Assembly: GCF_016904885.1 (NCBI RefSeq)
Contig: NZ_JADWYI010000001.1
Location: forward strand, 7,993,224-8,057,223
Source: Archangium primigenium
Lineage (GTDB): Bacteria; Myxococcota; Myxococcia; Myxococcales; Myxococcaceae
Length of the DNA stretch: 64,000 nucleotides
Reading direction: 5' to 3'
Each line of letters starts with the position of its first letter. Positions within the stretch are counted from its first letter, which is position 1. The notes under the pieces are model-generated. The model did no database searches, was not told where the DNA came from, and was given only the letters and a program-made list of their open reading frames with translations. The position numbers and the translations under genes are program-made. Of this stretch, positions 42,917 through 52,750 are shown in pieces.

Positions 42917-44596
42917 TCAAGCGGGCTCCCCGGCCCCCTCGTCTTCCGTGTCTTCCTCCGGCTCCCAGGCCCCCTCCACCAGCGTGCCCAGTGGATAGAC
43001 GACCAGGTGGCGCCGGGGCTCGCTGCCATGGCTCACCGCCTCCAGGTGGTAGCGCGACACGAGCCGGTGCTGCAGTTTGCGCAGCCTCGGGGAGGTGGGC
43101 GCCAGGGGCACCTCCACGCCCTCCTGGAGGACCCGGTGGATGGCCGCCTCCGCCTCGTGCACCGCCTCGCGCACCCGGCCCTCGTTCTCGCCCTCGGCGA
43201 GCAGGAACGCATCGCGCAGCACCCGCCGCATCTCCGAGGCGCTGTTGCGCTTGATGGCCAGCACGGGCACCCCCGCCCGGTTCGCCAGGCCCCGCAGCCG
43301 GGGATCATTGGCGCGCGAGCGCAGCGTGAGCACGAGGTCCGCGAGCTCCACGCGCCCCATCACCTTCGCGTCCACGCCCAGCTCACGCACCACCCGCTCG
43401 AGCAGGTCGCGGCTGACGGCATGGGCATACACGCGCGTGGTGCCCTGCCGCAGGCCTGGCGGGTGGATGGACGCGCCCTCCTCGCGGGCCGGGGACGGAC
43501 GGGCGCCGGGCATGACCCGCGAGGGGCGCGCGTTGGCCACCGCCCGGGGGGCGGGCGGCGCGGGCGCCTCCACCGGAGGGGCCTCGACCTCCTCCAGCGC
43601 CGTCACCGCCACCTGCCCCTCGACGAGCCGCCGCTGCTCGCCGCCCACGCGCTCGCCCGCGAGCAGGCGATCCACCGCCTGGGCGGTGTCGCGGTGCACC
43701 ACCACCTCGTCCCGGGTCGCCATCTCCACCACCACGTGGAAGGTGGGCGGCGCCCGGCGCTCGCTGATCGTCTTCTGCGTGTGGCGCCGGCGGGCCTCCT
43801 CGTCGCTCAAGGTGACGGTGTGCACGCCGCCCACCAGGTCCGACAGCGTGGGGTTGAGCACGAGGTTCTCCAGGGTGTTGCCGTGCGCCGTCGCCACGAG
43901 CTGCACGCCGCGCTCGGCGATGGTGCGGGCGGCGGCGGCCTCGGCCGAGGTGCCGATCTCGTCGACGATGATGGCCTCGGGCATGTGGTTCTCCACCGCC
44001 TCGATCATCACGTCGTGCTGGCGGTCCGGACGCGACACCTGCATGCGGCGCGCGGCGCCGATGCCGGGATGGGGGATGTCGCCATCGCCGCCAATCTCGT
44101 TGGAGGTGTCCACCACCATGACGCGCTTGCCCAGGTCATCGGCGAGCACGCGCGCCACCTCGCGCAGCTTCGTCGTCTTGCCCACGCCCGGCCGGCCGAG
44201 CAGCAGGATGTTGAGCCCCGTGCCGATGAGATCCTTGAGCATGTCGATGGTGCCCAGGATGGCGCGGCCCACGCGCAGGGTGAGCCCCACCACCTTGCCC
44301 TGCCGGTTGCGGATGACCGAGACGCGGTGGAGCGTGCGCTCGATGCCCGCGCGGTTGTCGTCCCCCACGCTGCCCACCTGCGCGAGCACCTGCTCGAGCT
44401 CCTTGCGCGTGACGGGGGTGGGCGCGAGGCGGACCACGCGGCCGATGAGCCGGGCCTCGGGGGGCCGGCCCAGGTCCATCACCACCTCGAGCAGCTCGGC
44501 GGGCGGCAGGGCGCGCACGGCGGTCTGGAGCGTCTCGGGGAGGACAGTCACGAGGAGCTGGAAGTCGTCGTGGGGCGTGGAGTCTCGCGGGCTCAT
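42917..44596 (-). CDS. AAA ATPase with R3H domain (SpoIIIAA/Ycf45-like)
   Basis: A 559-residue protein. The ATPase part (about residues 100-290) resembles the SpoIIIAA/Ycf45 group: [21 protein letters not shown] is the Walker [24 protein letters not shown] carries Walker B, and [13 protein letters not shown] is the sensor region. A Pro-rich linker follows, then a domain that includes [21 protein letters not shown] and, at the end, an R3H-like motif ([20 protein letters not shown]) that would bind single-stranded nucleic acid. The plastid Ycf45 relatives have the same layout. The role is unknown. ATG 44596 was chosen; a TTG at 44608 has a better-placed GGAGG. It is divergent from the transglycosylase gene. 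Confidence 0.85.
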   Translation of the reverse strand: MSPRDSTPHDDFQLLVTVLPETLQTAVRALPPAELLEVVMDLGRPPEARLIGRVVRLAPTPVTRKELEQVLAQVGSVGDDNRAGIERTLHRVSVIRNRQGKVVGLTLRVGRAILGTIDMLKDLIGTGLNILLLGRPGVGKTTKLREVARVLADDLGKRVMVVDTSNEIGGDGDIPHPGIGAARRMQVSRPDRQHDVMIEAVENHMPEAIIVDEIGTSAEAAAARTIAERGVQLVATAHGNTLENLVLNPTLSDLVGGVHTVTLSDEEARRRHTQKTISERRAPPTFHVVVEMATRDEVVVHRDTAQAVDRLLAGERVGGEQRRLVEGQVAVTALEEVEAPPVEAPAPPAPRAVANARPSRVMPGARPSPAREEGASIHPPGLRQGTTRVYAHAVSRDLLERVVRELGVDAKVMGRVELADLVLTLRSRANDPRLRGLANRAGVPVLAIKRNSASEMRRVLRDAFLLAEGENEGRVREAVHEAEAAIHRVLQEGVEVPLAPTSPRLRKLQHRLVSRYHLEAVSHGSEPRRHLVVYPLGTLVEGAWEPEEDTEDEGAGEPA

Positions 44597-44846
44597 GTCG
44601 GTGTCCAAGTTGCCTCCATCCGCGTCCCTTTGCACGAAAGGAGCGCCGGGGCGGAGCACGGTTGGGCAGGCGACATCGCACCTCCCATGAATCCGCGGTG
44701 TCGGCGCGGCGCACGCCCCCGGGCCGTGCACGAGGCAACGCGGTCGGGAAGGGGCCACGCTCCCACACTCCCCGTGTCCGCGTCGGGTTCTTAGCTCTAC
44801 CCCCTCCCGCACGGGGCGGGCTCACGAGCCAGGAGGGGTGTCGGCC

Positions 44847-47246
44847 ATGGATCACACACTGCGAGGGGTGCGGCACTGGCCCTTGCTGGCGGCGCTGTGG
44901 ATGACGCCCGCCGGGGCCAGCGAGCCCTCCGCGCCCCAGGGCAAGCCCGACATCTCCAACCTGGCCGAGAGCGCGTCCTCCCAGCCCCAGCTCAGCTCCT
45001 CGCTCGACAGCGACGACGAGGAGGCGCCGCCCGAGTTCACCCTGGGCCCCGTGGAGCCCCTGACGCCCGGGGAGCGCAAGTGGATGCACCGCGTCGACGC
45101 CGCGGATCTCACCTCGTACTTCGCCGAGGGCGTGCTCGCCCAGGCCCGGCAGGCCCAGGACCAGGGCCGCTACCGCGCCGTGCTCAAGCTCTTGGAGAAG
45201 GAGCCCGCCACGCTCCCGGTGCGCTACCTCCAGGCCCGCGCCACGCAGGGGCTGGGGGCCTGGGCCCCGGCGGCCGAGGCGTACGCGGCGCTCGCCCGGG
45301 ACTACCCTGTCCTCAAGGACTACTTCCACTTCGAGGCGGCGCGGGCCCATGAGCGCCAGCGCCAGTGGACGGAGGCCATCCACCACTACGGGGCGGTGAG
45401 CCCGGGCGCGCGGCGCTACATCGACGCGCGCTTCGGCATGGCGTACCTCCTGGAGAAGAAGAAGCAGGACTACGCCGCCGCGGTGCAGGCGCTCAGTCCG
45501 CTCGTGCAGCCGGACACGCCCCGGCCCAATGCCCCCGCGCAGGCCACCGCCTGGCTGACCATGGCCCGGCTCGCGCGCTACCAGGCCGACTACAACGGCG
45601 AGCACCGGGCCCACCTGGCCGTCTGGGCCCTGCACCCGTTCTCGCCGGAGGCCGGCATCGCCATCAAGGGCCTGCGCGACCTGCCCTACGTGCCCAAGTG
45701 GAAGGTGGCCCGCGCGGAGACGCTCCTGTCCCAGCACCACAACCAGGAGGCCATGGAGCAGTTGGAGCGGATGCTGCCGAAGCTGGAGCTGCCGGACCCC
45801 CTCGCCTGCCGGGCGCACTTCGCCTACGGCACCGCCCTGCGCAAGGAGCGCAAGCACTCGCTCGCCATCCGCGTGCTCAAGCCCGTGGCCGAGCAGTGCC
45901 AGGACGCGGCGCTGAGGCCCCGGGTGCTGTACGTGCTCGGCTACTCGGAGTCGGTGGTGGATCCCGAGAGCGCCATCCCCACCTACCTCCAGCTCGCGCA
46001 CGACTACCCCGAGCACGCCTACGCGGACGACGCCCTGTTCTACGCGGCGGGCAAGGCGCTGGAGCGCGGCGAGAAGGCCGCGGCCATGGGCTACCTGGAT
46101 CAGCTCATCGCGCGCTATCCGGACGGCAACTTCGCCGCCGAGGCGCTCTTCCAGCGCTTCTGGGTGCACCGCGCCGAGGGCCAGGGCGACGCGGCGCTCG
46201 AGGCGCTCACCCGCATCGAGGCCCTTGAGGGCCGGGGCTCCACCCACGAGTCGGTGCAGCGCGCGCGCTACTGGCGCGCCCGGGTGCTGTCGGCCCAGGA
46301 GCGCGCCGTGGAGGCGCACGCGCTGCTCGAGCGGGTGGCCGCCGAGGGCGCCGCCACGTGGTACGGCCTGCTGGCGCGCTCGCGGCTGGCGCACGAGGCG
46401 CCCGAGCGGGCCCAGGCCATCGTCGAGAAGCTGCGCGTGCCCACGAGCCCCACGGAGGTGTGGCCCCTGGACGCGGGCCGCCTCGCGGAGGATCCCCACT
46501 TCGCCGCGGGCGTGGAGCTGTTGCGGCTCGGGCACCGCGAGGCCGCCGCGGAGCTGTTGACGGTGGATCGCCGGGGCCGGGGCGAGGAGTCCATCCGCCT
46601 GCTCTTCCACATGCTGCGCGTCACCGGCCACGAGCGCCAGGCGCGCCCCATCGCCTGGGCCCTGCGGCGCGAGGGGCTGGCGGCGCCCACCGAGGCGGAG
46701 ACGCGGCTCATCTACTCGGCGGCCTACCCCCAGGCCTTCCGCGACCTGGTGGTGCGCCACTGCCGCTCGGCCCGGGTGGACCCGGACGTGATGCAGGCCC
46801 TCATCCGCGAGGAGAGCGCCTTCAACCCCAACGCCCGCTCGTCCACGGGCGCGCTGGGGCTGTCCCAGCTCATGCCCGCCACGGCGTCCCTGGTGGCGCG
46901 CCAGCTCAACCTGACGCTGGCCACGCCCGCCGCGCTGCTCGAGCCGCGCCACAACATCCGCCTGGGCTCGGCCTACCTCGGCGGCCTACAGCGGCGCTTC
47001 TCGGGCAACCTGGCCCACGCGGTGGCCAGCTACAACGCGGGCCCCGCCGCCGTGGACCGCTGGCTCACGCGCTTTCCCACCGCCGAGCTGGACGAGTGGG
47101 TGGAGCAGATTCCCGTCGAGGAGACGCGGCTGTACGTCAAGCGCGTGCTCGGCAGCGCCGCCGCCTACCAGTTCCTCTACGACTCGGGCACCCTCACCAC
47201 CCTGGCCTTCGGAGACCGGGGCTCCAATAATGCGGGCTCGCGGTGA
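44847..47246 (+). CDS. slt: Soluble lytic murein transglycosylase
   Basis: A 799-residue exported protein with ribosome site AGGAGGGG eight bases before ATG 44847. After a short signal peptide (WPLLAALWMTPAGAS) come many TPR-like helical repeats that form the superhelical ring of Slt proteins, with motifs such as YLQARATQGLGAWAPAAEAYAALARDY and AYADDALFYAAGKALERGEKAAA. The C-terminal goose-type lysozyme domain has the catalytic Glu in REESAFNPNARSSTGALGLSQ, then LMPATA and VASYNAGPAAVDRWL. It cleaves glycan strands in the periplasm with 1,6-anhydro products, used in wall recycling or insertion of envelope machines. It is followed by a GNAT gene after nine bases. Confidence 0.9.
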   Translation: MDHTLRGVRHWPLLAALWMTPAGASEPSAPQGKPDISNLAESASSQPQLSSSLDSDDEEAPPEFTLGPVEPLTPGERKWMHRVDAADLTSYFAEGVLAQARQAQDQGRYRAVLKLLEKEPATLPVRYLQARATQGLGAWAPAAEAYAALARDYPVLKDYFHFEAARAHERQRQWTEAIHHYGAVSPGARRYIDARFGMAYLLEKKKQDYAAAVQALSPLVQPDTPRPNAPAQATAWLTMARLARYQADYNGEHRAHLAVWALHPFSPEAGIAIKGLRDLPYVPKWKVARAETLLSQHHNQEAMEQLERMLPKLELPDPLACRAHFAYGTALRKERKHSLAIRVLKPVAEQCQDAALRPRVLYVLGYSESVVDPESAIPTYLQLAHDYPEHAYADDALFYAAGKALERGEKAAAMGYLDQLIARYPDGNFAAEALFQRFWVHRAEGQGDAALEALTRIEALEGRGSTHESVQRARYWRARVLSAQERAVEAHALLERVAAEGAATWYGLLARSRLAHEAPERAQAIVEKLRVPTSPTEVWPLDAGRLAEDPHFAAGVELLRLGHREAAAELLTVDRRGRGEESIRLLFHMLRVTGHERQARPIAWALRREGLAAPTEAETRLIYSAAYPQAFRDLVVRHCRSARVDPDVMQALIREESAFNPNARSSTGALGLSQLMPATASLVARQLNLTLATPAALLEPRHNIRLGSAYLGGLQRRFSGNLAHAVASYNAGPAAVDRWLTRFPTAELDEWVEQIPVEETRLYVKRVLGSAAAYQFLYDSGTLTTLAFGDRGSNNAGSR

Positions 47247-47255
47247 GTCCCGCCC

Positions 47256-48071
47256 ATGTCCTCCGACGACATCCACGAGTCCAATGCCCGCTTCCAGGAC
47301 GCCTGGCGCTTCTTCGCGCGCCAGAGCGCGGCGGGTGAGGTGCTCGACCTGCCCGGGGTGAGCATCGCGTCGAGCAACGTGGCCTGGGCGATGATGAACG
47401 TGGCCTTCCCGCCAGGCCCCATGGACACGGAGCGGGCCCTGTCGGACGCGGCGGCCACCGCCGCCCGGCACTTCGCCCCCAAGCGCCTGCCCTGGATGCT
47501 CGCCGTGTGCGAGGACTGGGTGCCCACGCCCCTGCGCGAGCGCGCCGCGGCCCTGCTCGCCCCCCATGGCCTGCGCCCGGCGGTCGTGGCCACGGGCATG
47601 GTGGCCGAGCGGCTCGTGCCCCCGCTCAACCTCCTGCCCCGCCTGGAGGTGCGCCAGGCCCAGGACTCCCGGGGCCGCATGGACCTCGCCGACGTCAACT
47701 CGCACAGCTACGACATGCCCGTGGCCACCGGCCGCGCGACCTTCGACGTGCCGGGCCTCTTCGCGGGCGACAACCTGGGCTTCGTGGGCTACCGCCACGC
47801 GCAGGCCGCCACCTGCGCCGCCGTGATGCGGGGCGAGTCCGCGGCCTATGTCTCCATGGTGGCCACCCACCCCACCCACCGGCGCCTGGGCCTGGCCGAG
47901 GCCATCCTGCGCCATGTGCTCGGCGTGGCCCAGCTCCAGTGGGGCCTGGAGCGCTCCGTCCTCCACGCCACGCCCGAGGGACTGCCCGTCTACCGCCGCC
48001 TGGGCTACCGCGGCGTGACACGCTTCTGCTTCTACATGGCCACGCCGCTGAACCGAGCCACCTCGCCATAG
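47256..48071 (+). CDS. GNAT family N-acetyltransferase
   Basis: A 271-residue protein. The N-terminal ~130 residues have an unusual predicted fold (the WAMMNVAFPPGPMDTE and WMLAVCEDWVPTPLR region), and the C-terminal half is a GNAT domain with the acetyl-CoA loop in VATHPTHRRLGLAEAILRHV and the final strand ATPEGLPVYRRLGYRGV. The double architecture suggests a tandem-GNAT type. The substrate is unknown. It begins nine bases after the transglycosylase gene and is likely transcribed with it, but no functional link is clear. Confidence 0.8.
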   Translation: MSSDDIHESNARFQDAWRFFARQSAAGEVLDLPGVSIASSNVAWAMMNVAFPPGPMDTERALSDAAATAARHFAPKRLPWMLAVCEDWVPTPLRERAAALLAPHGLRPAVVATGMVAERLVPPLNLLPRLEVRQAQDSRGRMDLADVNSHSYDMPVATGRATFDVPGLFAGDNLGFVGYRHAQAATCAAVMRGESAAYVSMVATHPTHRRLGLAEAILRHVLGVAQLQWGLERSVLHATPEGLPVYRRLGYRGVTRFCFYMATPLNRATSP

Positions 48072-48134
48072 AATGGCAAGCGTTGTACCCGCGTCCAATT
48101 CCGACTGGTTTCAGCGAGTTCTAAAACTTCTCTA

Positions 48135-50021
48135 ATGAGAGTCATGAAGGCCGGGGGGCTGGAGGACGCGGCCAGCATCGAATCCCTCGCATCGCTGGAG
48201 CCCTACGGCATGGTGGTTCTCAGGCGGGCCCTGGGCGCGGAGCACCCGCTGCTCGACGCGGAATGGGTGACGTCCAATCCCGCCGCCCGTCAGATGATGC
48301 CCGGAGCGGAAGCCTTCCAGGGCCTGAGCGTCCGGGACATCAGCACCACGCAAGGCGAGGAGTTCACCCGGATGGTGCTGCGCTGGGAGAAGCTCCTGGA
48401 GCAGCAGGCGCAACTGTCCGAGGACGTCTCGTATGTCGTCGGGACACGACGCATCGTCTTCCGCGCCGACGTGCTCCAGAGCGCCGAGCACCTGGTCGTC
48501 TGGCTCCGGGACATCACCGCCGAGCGCGAGGAATTGGAGGCGCTGCGCCGCAGCCGGGATCTCTTCCAGCGGGTCATCCACTGCGCCTCGGACGCCATCT
48601 TCGCCAAGGATCTCCAGGGCCGCTACACCCTCATCAACCCCGCGGGGGCGCGCTTCCTGGGCCTGCGGCCCGAGGACGTCATCGGGCGCACCGACGAGGA
48701 GCTGTTCCCCCCGGACGATGCCCAGGCCATCCGGGCCCGGGAGCAGGCGGTGTTCGAGGCGGACCAGGCCCTGACCTACGAGGACCGGGCCATGGGGGGC
48801 CTCATGACGTGGCTGTCCACCAAGGGGGTGCTGCGGGACGAGACCGGCGCCATCACGGGCCTGTTCGGCATCTCCCGGGACATCACCGCGCGCCAGCGCA
48901 TGGAGCAGGCGCTGCGCGAGAGCGAGGCGCGCTTCCGCCTGGTGGCCCGCGCCACCCGGGACGTGCTGTGGGACCGCGACCTGTCCACCGGGGAGATGCA
49001 TTGGAGCACGTCGCTCGGCGTGGTGTTCGGGGAGGCCCCCCGCCAGGGCCTGGCGTCCTGGGCCTGGTGGCGCGAGCGCATCCATCCGGAGGACCAAGAC
49101 CGGGAGCTGCGGACGCTCCACGCGGTCATGAGCGGCGCGGAGGACAGCTGGTCCAACGAGTACCGCTTCCGGCGCGCGGACGGCGGCTACGCCTTCGTGC
49201 TCGAGCGCGGCTACATCAGCCGCAACCCGGACGGCCTGCCCGAGCGGCTCATCGCCACGATGATGGACGTGAGCGAGCGCAAGCAGCGCGAGGAGCGGCA
49301 AGCACACGAGGCGCGGATGGTGGAGCGCTTCATGGGCGTGGTCGGACATGACCTGGGCAGCCCCCTGGCCGCCATCCGCATCTCCTCGCAGATGCTCCAG
49401 CAGGCCTCCAACCTCGTGCCCCGCCAGCGCACCGCCCTGGGCCGCATCGAGGAGAGCGCCCAGCGCGTGTCGCGGATGACCCGGCAGTTGCTCGACGGCG
49501 TGCTGGCGCGCAATGGCGGCCTGAGCATCCAGCCGGGGCCCATGGACCTGGAGCCGGTCTGCCAGCGGGTGATCGCGGAGCTCGGGACCGTGTATCCGGG
49601 GCGGGTCGTCCAGTTGTCCGCGCGTGGTGACACCCAGGGCACCTGGGACGCGGACCGCCTGGCGCAGGTGCTCTCCAACCTCCTGGGCAACGCGCTCGAG
49701 CATGGCGATGCCGCCCACCCCATCCGCCTCCAGTTGTGGGACGAGGCGGGCGTGCAGCGGCTGGAGGTGAACAACCAGGGCGGCCCCATCGACCCGGCGC
49801 TCCTGCCGCACCTCTTCGAGCCCTTCCGCCAGGGAGGCGGGCCTCGCAAGCACCACCCGTCCGGAGGAGGCCTCGGGCTCGGGCTCTACATCGTCCGGGA
49901 GCTCGTGCGCGCCCACGGCGGCGACGTGGGCGTGCACTCCACCGCCGAGCGGGGCACCACCTTCGCCCTCACCCTGCCCCGCCACGCGCCGGAGCCGCTA
50001 CCCCAGCCCATCCCCCGGTGA
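48135..50021 (+). CDS. PAS-domain hybrid-free sensor histidine kinase
   Basis: A 628-residue cytosolic histidine kinase without membrane helices. It has a degenerate first PAS region (residues ~10-130), a second PAS (FQRVIHCASDAIFAKDLQG, PAGARFLGLRPEDVIG), and a third PAS of the PAS_3/PAC type (FRLVARATRDVLWDRDLSTGE, then ISRNPDGLPERLIATMMDVSERK). The HisKA domain has the phospho-acceptor His in FMGVVGHDLGSPLAAIRIS at about residue 404. The ATPase carries the N box NLLGNALEHG and the G boxes in SGGGLGLGLYIVRELV. There is no receiver domain and no response regulator next door, so it is an orphan kinase. An ATG at 48144 is an alternative start. It is convergent with the DUF3014 gene. Confidence 0.88.
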   Translation: MRVMKAGGLEDAASIESLASLEPYGMVVLRRALGAEHPLLDAEWVTSNPAARQMMPGAEAFQGLSVRDISTTQGEEFTRMVLRWEKLLEQQAQLSEDVSYVVGTRRIVFRADVLQSAEHLVVWLRDITAEREELEALRRSRDLFQRVIHCASDAIFAKDLQGRYTLINPAGARFLGLRPEDVIGRTDEELFPPDDAQAIRAREQAVFEADQALTYEDRAMGGLMTWLSTKGVLRDETGAITGLFGISRDITARQRMEQALRESEARFRLVARATRDVLWDRDLSTGEMHWSTSLGVVFGEAPRQGLASWAWWRERIHPEDQDRELRTLHAVMSGAEDSWSNEYRFRRADGGYAFVLERGYISRNPDGLPERLIATMMDVSERKQREERQAHEARMVERFMGVVGHDLGSPLAAIRISSQMLQQASNLVPRQRTALGRIEESAQRVSRMTRQLLDGVLARNGGLSIQPGPMDLEPVCQRVIAELGTVYPGRVVQLSARGDTQGTWDADRLAQVLSNLLGNALEHGDAAHPIRLQLWDEAGVQRLEVNNQGGPIDPALLPHLFEPFRQGGGPRKHHPSGGGLGLGLYIVRELVRAHGGDVGVHSTAERGTTFALTLPRHAPEPLPQPIPR

Positions 50022-50024
50022 GGC

Positions 50025-50861
50025 TCAGCGCGGCAGGGCCTCGGGCAGCAGCAGGGCCTTGCGCAGCTCGCGCAGTCGGTCCTGGATGACCCGCATGTTG
50101 GCCGGGCCCATGCGCACCAGGTGCTTCTGCGCGGGACGCAGCGCCTCCCACTCCGGCGCCGCGAAGGTGAAGTTCACCCCGGGCGCGTCCACCACTTCCA
50201 GCTCGCCCTCGGGCACGGGGGTGTCCAGCATCAGCTGGATGGCGTTGGCGAGCGTCTGATCGAACCCCTGACCGGGCCGGCTGATCTCCCGGAAGGCGCC
50301 CAGGAAGAGCGGCTTGAGGGCCTGGTAGGTGATGGCGCTCGTCTGGACATCGAGCGAACCCAGCACGCGCGCCACGCCGTCGTAGCGGGTGTGGCTGTCC
50401 GGATGGATGAACAGCCGGCCGTCGCGGGACACCGTCTGGAAGCCCCCGGCGGGCGCCATGAAGGCCAGCGCGGCGCGCGGGCTCTCGCCCTCGGCGATGG
50501 TGTTCACCGCGGAGGTGAAGCGGCGCACCAGGTCCTCCGTGGAGGCCAGCCAGCGCTGCAGCTCGGGCGCCGAGGACAGCAGGCCCACCAGGTCGCGCAC
50601 CCGGGTGTCGCTCTCGGCCACCGGCGGCGAGCTGCCCTCGGGCTCCGCGCCGGCATCCGGCACCGCGGCCACGGGCGGCGGGGCGGACGGCTCGGTCGGC
50701 GGCGCCTTGGGTCCCTTCCAGACGAAGAACAGGCCGGCGCCGAGCACGGCCACGGCGACGAGCGCCCCCGCCACCAGCGGCGCGCGGGACGCCCGGGCGG
50801 GCGGGGGCGTGGGGGCATCCGAGGGGGGGCCGGACGGAGACAGCCACTGGGGATCGCTCAC
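50025..50861 (-). CDS. DUF3014 domain membrane protein
   Basis: A 278-residue protein with one N-terminal membrane helix (LVAGALVAVAVLGAGLFFVW) after a Pro-rich cytosolic start, then a periplasmic domain. The domain matches DUF3014: DLVRRFTSAVNTIAEG, SHTRYDGVARVLGSLDVQT, YQALKPLFLGAFREI, LDTPVPEGELEVV and the end GPANMRVIQDRLRELRKAL. The function of this proteobacterial family is unknown. It is convergent with the histidine kinase and lies 46 bases after the sigma-54 activator on the same strand, but nothing shows that they are linked. Confidence 0.82.
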   Translation of the reverse strand: MSDPQWLSPSGPPSDAPTPPPARASRAPLVAGALVAVAVLGAGLFFVWKGPKAPPTEPSAPPPVAAVPDAGAEPEGSSPPVAESDTRVRDLVGLLSSAPELQRWLASTEDLVRRFTSAVNTIAEGESPRAALAFMAPAGGFQTVSRDGRLFIHPDSHTRYDGVARVLGSLDVQTSAITYQALKPLFLGAFREISRPGQGFDQTLANAIQLMLDTPVPEGELEVVDAPGVNFTFAAPEWEALRPAQKHLVRMGPANMRVIQDRLRELRKALLLPEALPR

Positions 50862-50906
50862 GGGTCCTCCTGCGATGATGATGGGGCCAACCGGCGGGCT
50901 CCTCCC

Positions 50907-52529
50907 CTATTTCCCAGGGGGCGCCGGGGAAACCGCCACGTATTGCTCCAAGCGTGTGATGCCCAGCTTCTTCATGCGGCTCTGCAGCGTGGAGGGTTTG
51001 AGACCCAACAGCGCCGCCGCCCCTCCCGGCCCGTAGAGCCGCCCCTGGGTGAGCCCCAGCACCTGGAGGATGTGCCGCCGCTGGACCTCCTCCAGGGTGG
51101 GCACCCCCCCGCCCCCCGGCGTCAGGGCCCGGGGCGCGGACACTTCCGGGGCGGGCGGGCCCGGGGGGGGCGCCGCCGGACGCAGGGGCACGTCGAACGC
51201 CTCGGCGCCCAGCTCGGGCCGGCGCGACAGGATGGTGGCGCGCTCCAGGGCATTGGCCAGCTCGCGGATGTTGCCGGGCCAGTCATAGGCCGCGAGCCGC
51301 GCGAGGCCCTCGGCCGTCACCCGCATGCCCCGCCGGCCGGTGCGCCGGGCCTGCTCCTCCAGGAGGAAGGCGCACAGCTCGGGGAGGTCCTCCAGCCGCT
51401 CGCGCAGGGGCGGCAGCCGCAAGGGAAAGACGCTCAGCCGGTAGTACAGGTCCTCGCGGAAGCGCCGCTGGCGGATGGCCTCCTGCAGGTCCACGTGCGT
51501 GGCGGCCACGATGCGCACGTCCGCGCGCACCGTCTTGTCGCTGCCCACCGGCTCGAAGGTCTTCTCCTGGAGGGCCCGGAGCAGCTTGGCCTGCAGCTCC
51601 ACGGGCAGCTCCCCCACCTCGTCGAGCAGGAGCGTGCCCCCGTGCGCCATCTGGAAGCGGCCCGCCCGGTCCCGCGTGGCCCCGGTGAAGGCGCCCTTCA
51701 CGTGCCCGAACAGCTCGCTCTCCAACAGGCCCGCGGGGATGGCCGCGCAGTTGAGCGTCACGAAGGCGCCCTCGGCGCGTGTGCTCCAGCGGTGCACCGC
51801 CCGCGCCAGCCGCTCCTTGCCCGTGCCCGTCTCGCCCAGCAGGAGCACCGGCGTGTCCGTCTCCGCCACCTGCCGCGCCCGGAGCGCCAGCTCGCGCACC
51901 GGCCCCGCGCGCGACGTCTCCAGCACGCCCACCTCGTCCCCTCCGAGCTGCGCCTCCAGCAGCCGCGCGTGCGCGTGCTCCCGCAGGTGCAGCCGCTCCA
52001 GGGTGCTCTTCTGCTCCGCCTCCTGCAGCGAGGTGGCCAGCATCTGGCCGTACACCTCCACCAGGTCCACCACCGTCTGGGGGTAGGCCTCGCACTCGGT
52101 GCGATCCAACGTCAGCACCCCATAACAGCGGTCCGCCGCGCACAGGGGCACCACCATGCACGCGTGCCCCGGCGGCAGGTCCAGCACCCCGTCGAAGGGG
52201 TCCCCATCCCCGTGCGAGTGGTCCTCGTCCGTGAAGGCCCGCGCGCGCCGCGTCTCCAGCGCCTGGCGCAGCGAGGGGAAGTCCGCCAGGCGCAGCTCGT
52301 GGCGCCGCACCCGCTCGCTGGCCAGGGGCCCGCGCGCCACCACCGACACCAGCTTGCCTTCACGCAGCAAGAAGAGCGTGGCCAGGTCGAAGCGCACCAC
52401 CCGGGTGAGCCACTCCAGCCCCCGGCGCAGCAGCTCCGCCACGGCCCGCTCCGAGCTCGCCAGCTCGATCAGGTCCCGAGCCTCTCCCCGCCATTCCGCC
52501 CGCGTCACCGAAACGATGTCGTCCGCCAT
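50907..52529 (-). CDS. GAF-domain sigma-54-dependent activator
   Basis: A 540-residue bacterial enhancer-binding protein. The N-terminal GAF domain spans about residues 30-180 (LIELASSERAVAELLRRGLEW, FDLATLFLLREGKLV, ACMVVPLCAADRCYGVLTLDR). The AAA+ domain has Walker A LLGETGTGKERLARAVH, the sigma-54 contact motif GAFTGA in KGAFTGATRDRAG, Walker B in GTLLLDEVGELP, and the R-finger region LRLPPLRERLEDL. A Fis-type HTH ends the protein (YGPGGAAALLGLKPSTLQSRMKKLG). ATG 52529 was chosen. It is divergent from a peroxiredoxin/ahpD pair whose promoter is of the sigma-54 type, so it is their probable activator, with the GAF domain sensing oxidative or nitrosative stress. Confidence 0.92.
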   Translation of the reverse strand: MADDIVSVTRAEWRGEARDLIELASSERAVAELLRRGLEWLTRVVRFDLATLFLLREGKLVSVVARGPLASERVRRHELRLADFPSLRQALETRRARAFTDEDHSHGDGDPFDGVLDLPPGHACMVVPLCAADRCYGVLTLDRTECEAYPQTVVDLVEVYGQMLATSLQEAEQKSTLERLHLREHAHARLLEAQLGGDEVGVLETSRAGPVRELALRARQVAETDTPVLLLGETGTGKERLARAVHRWSTRAEGAFVTLNCAAIPAGLLESELFGHVKGAFTGATRDRAGRFQMAHGGTLLLDEVGELPVELQAKLLRALQEKTFEPVGSDKTVRADVRIVAATHVDLQEAIRQRRFREDLYYRLSVFPLRLPPLRERLEDLPELCAFLLEEQARRTGRRGMRVTAEGLARLAAYDWPGNIRELANALERATILSRRPELGAEAFDVPLRPAAPPPGPPAPEVSAPRALTPGGGGVPTLEEVQRRHILQVLGLTQGRLYGPGGAAALLGLKPSTLQSRMKKLGITRLEQYVAVSPAPPGK

Positions 52530-52555
52530 ACGTCTGACTAGATAACCGGAGCGCC

Positions 52556-52593
52556 ACCGAAATGTCAGTGGCGCCGGACACCGGTATTTCGGT
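52556..52593. promoter_or_regulatory. Inverted repeat, putative activator-binding site
   Basis: Arms ACCGAAAT (52556-52563) and ATTTCGGT (52586-52593) are perfect complements 22 bases apart. The site lies 27 bases upstream of the activator start and about 90 bases upstream of the -24 box of the peroxiredoxin promoter, the usual place for an enhancer-like site. It could also allow autoregulation of the activator gene. Confidence 0.55.
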
Positions 52594-52666
52594 ATGCACC
52601 CATCCGGCGTCACCGCCCAGGCCTCCACCCGAGGTCAACCCCGTGGAATCACGCGGGGCGGGTTCC

Positions 52667-52682
52667 TGGCACGGCGGCTGCT
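52667..52682 (+). promoter_or_regulatory. Sigma-54 (-24/-12) promoter of the peroxiredoxin operon
   Basis: The sequence TGGCACG-GCGG-CTGCT (52667-52682) fits the sigma-54 consensus TGGCACG-N4-TTGCW except for C at the first -12 base. Transcription would start near 52694, about 57 bases before the peroxiredoxin ATG. The divergent neighbour encodes a sigma-54 activator, which supports the call. Confidence 0.75.
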
Positions 52683-52750
52683 TTGAGAGTAGATGGACCG
52701 AACCTGTCGGGCTTGCGAGCGAGCAGGCCCCCACCCCCAAGGAGTCGAAC

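Noticed and set aside
44136-46952. A very long open frame on the - strand across the R3H ATPase and transglycosylase genes
   Set aside because: It lies antisense over the transglycosylase, reads through the gap between two well-supported genes, and shows no recognisable motif.
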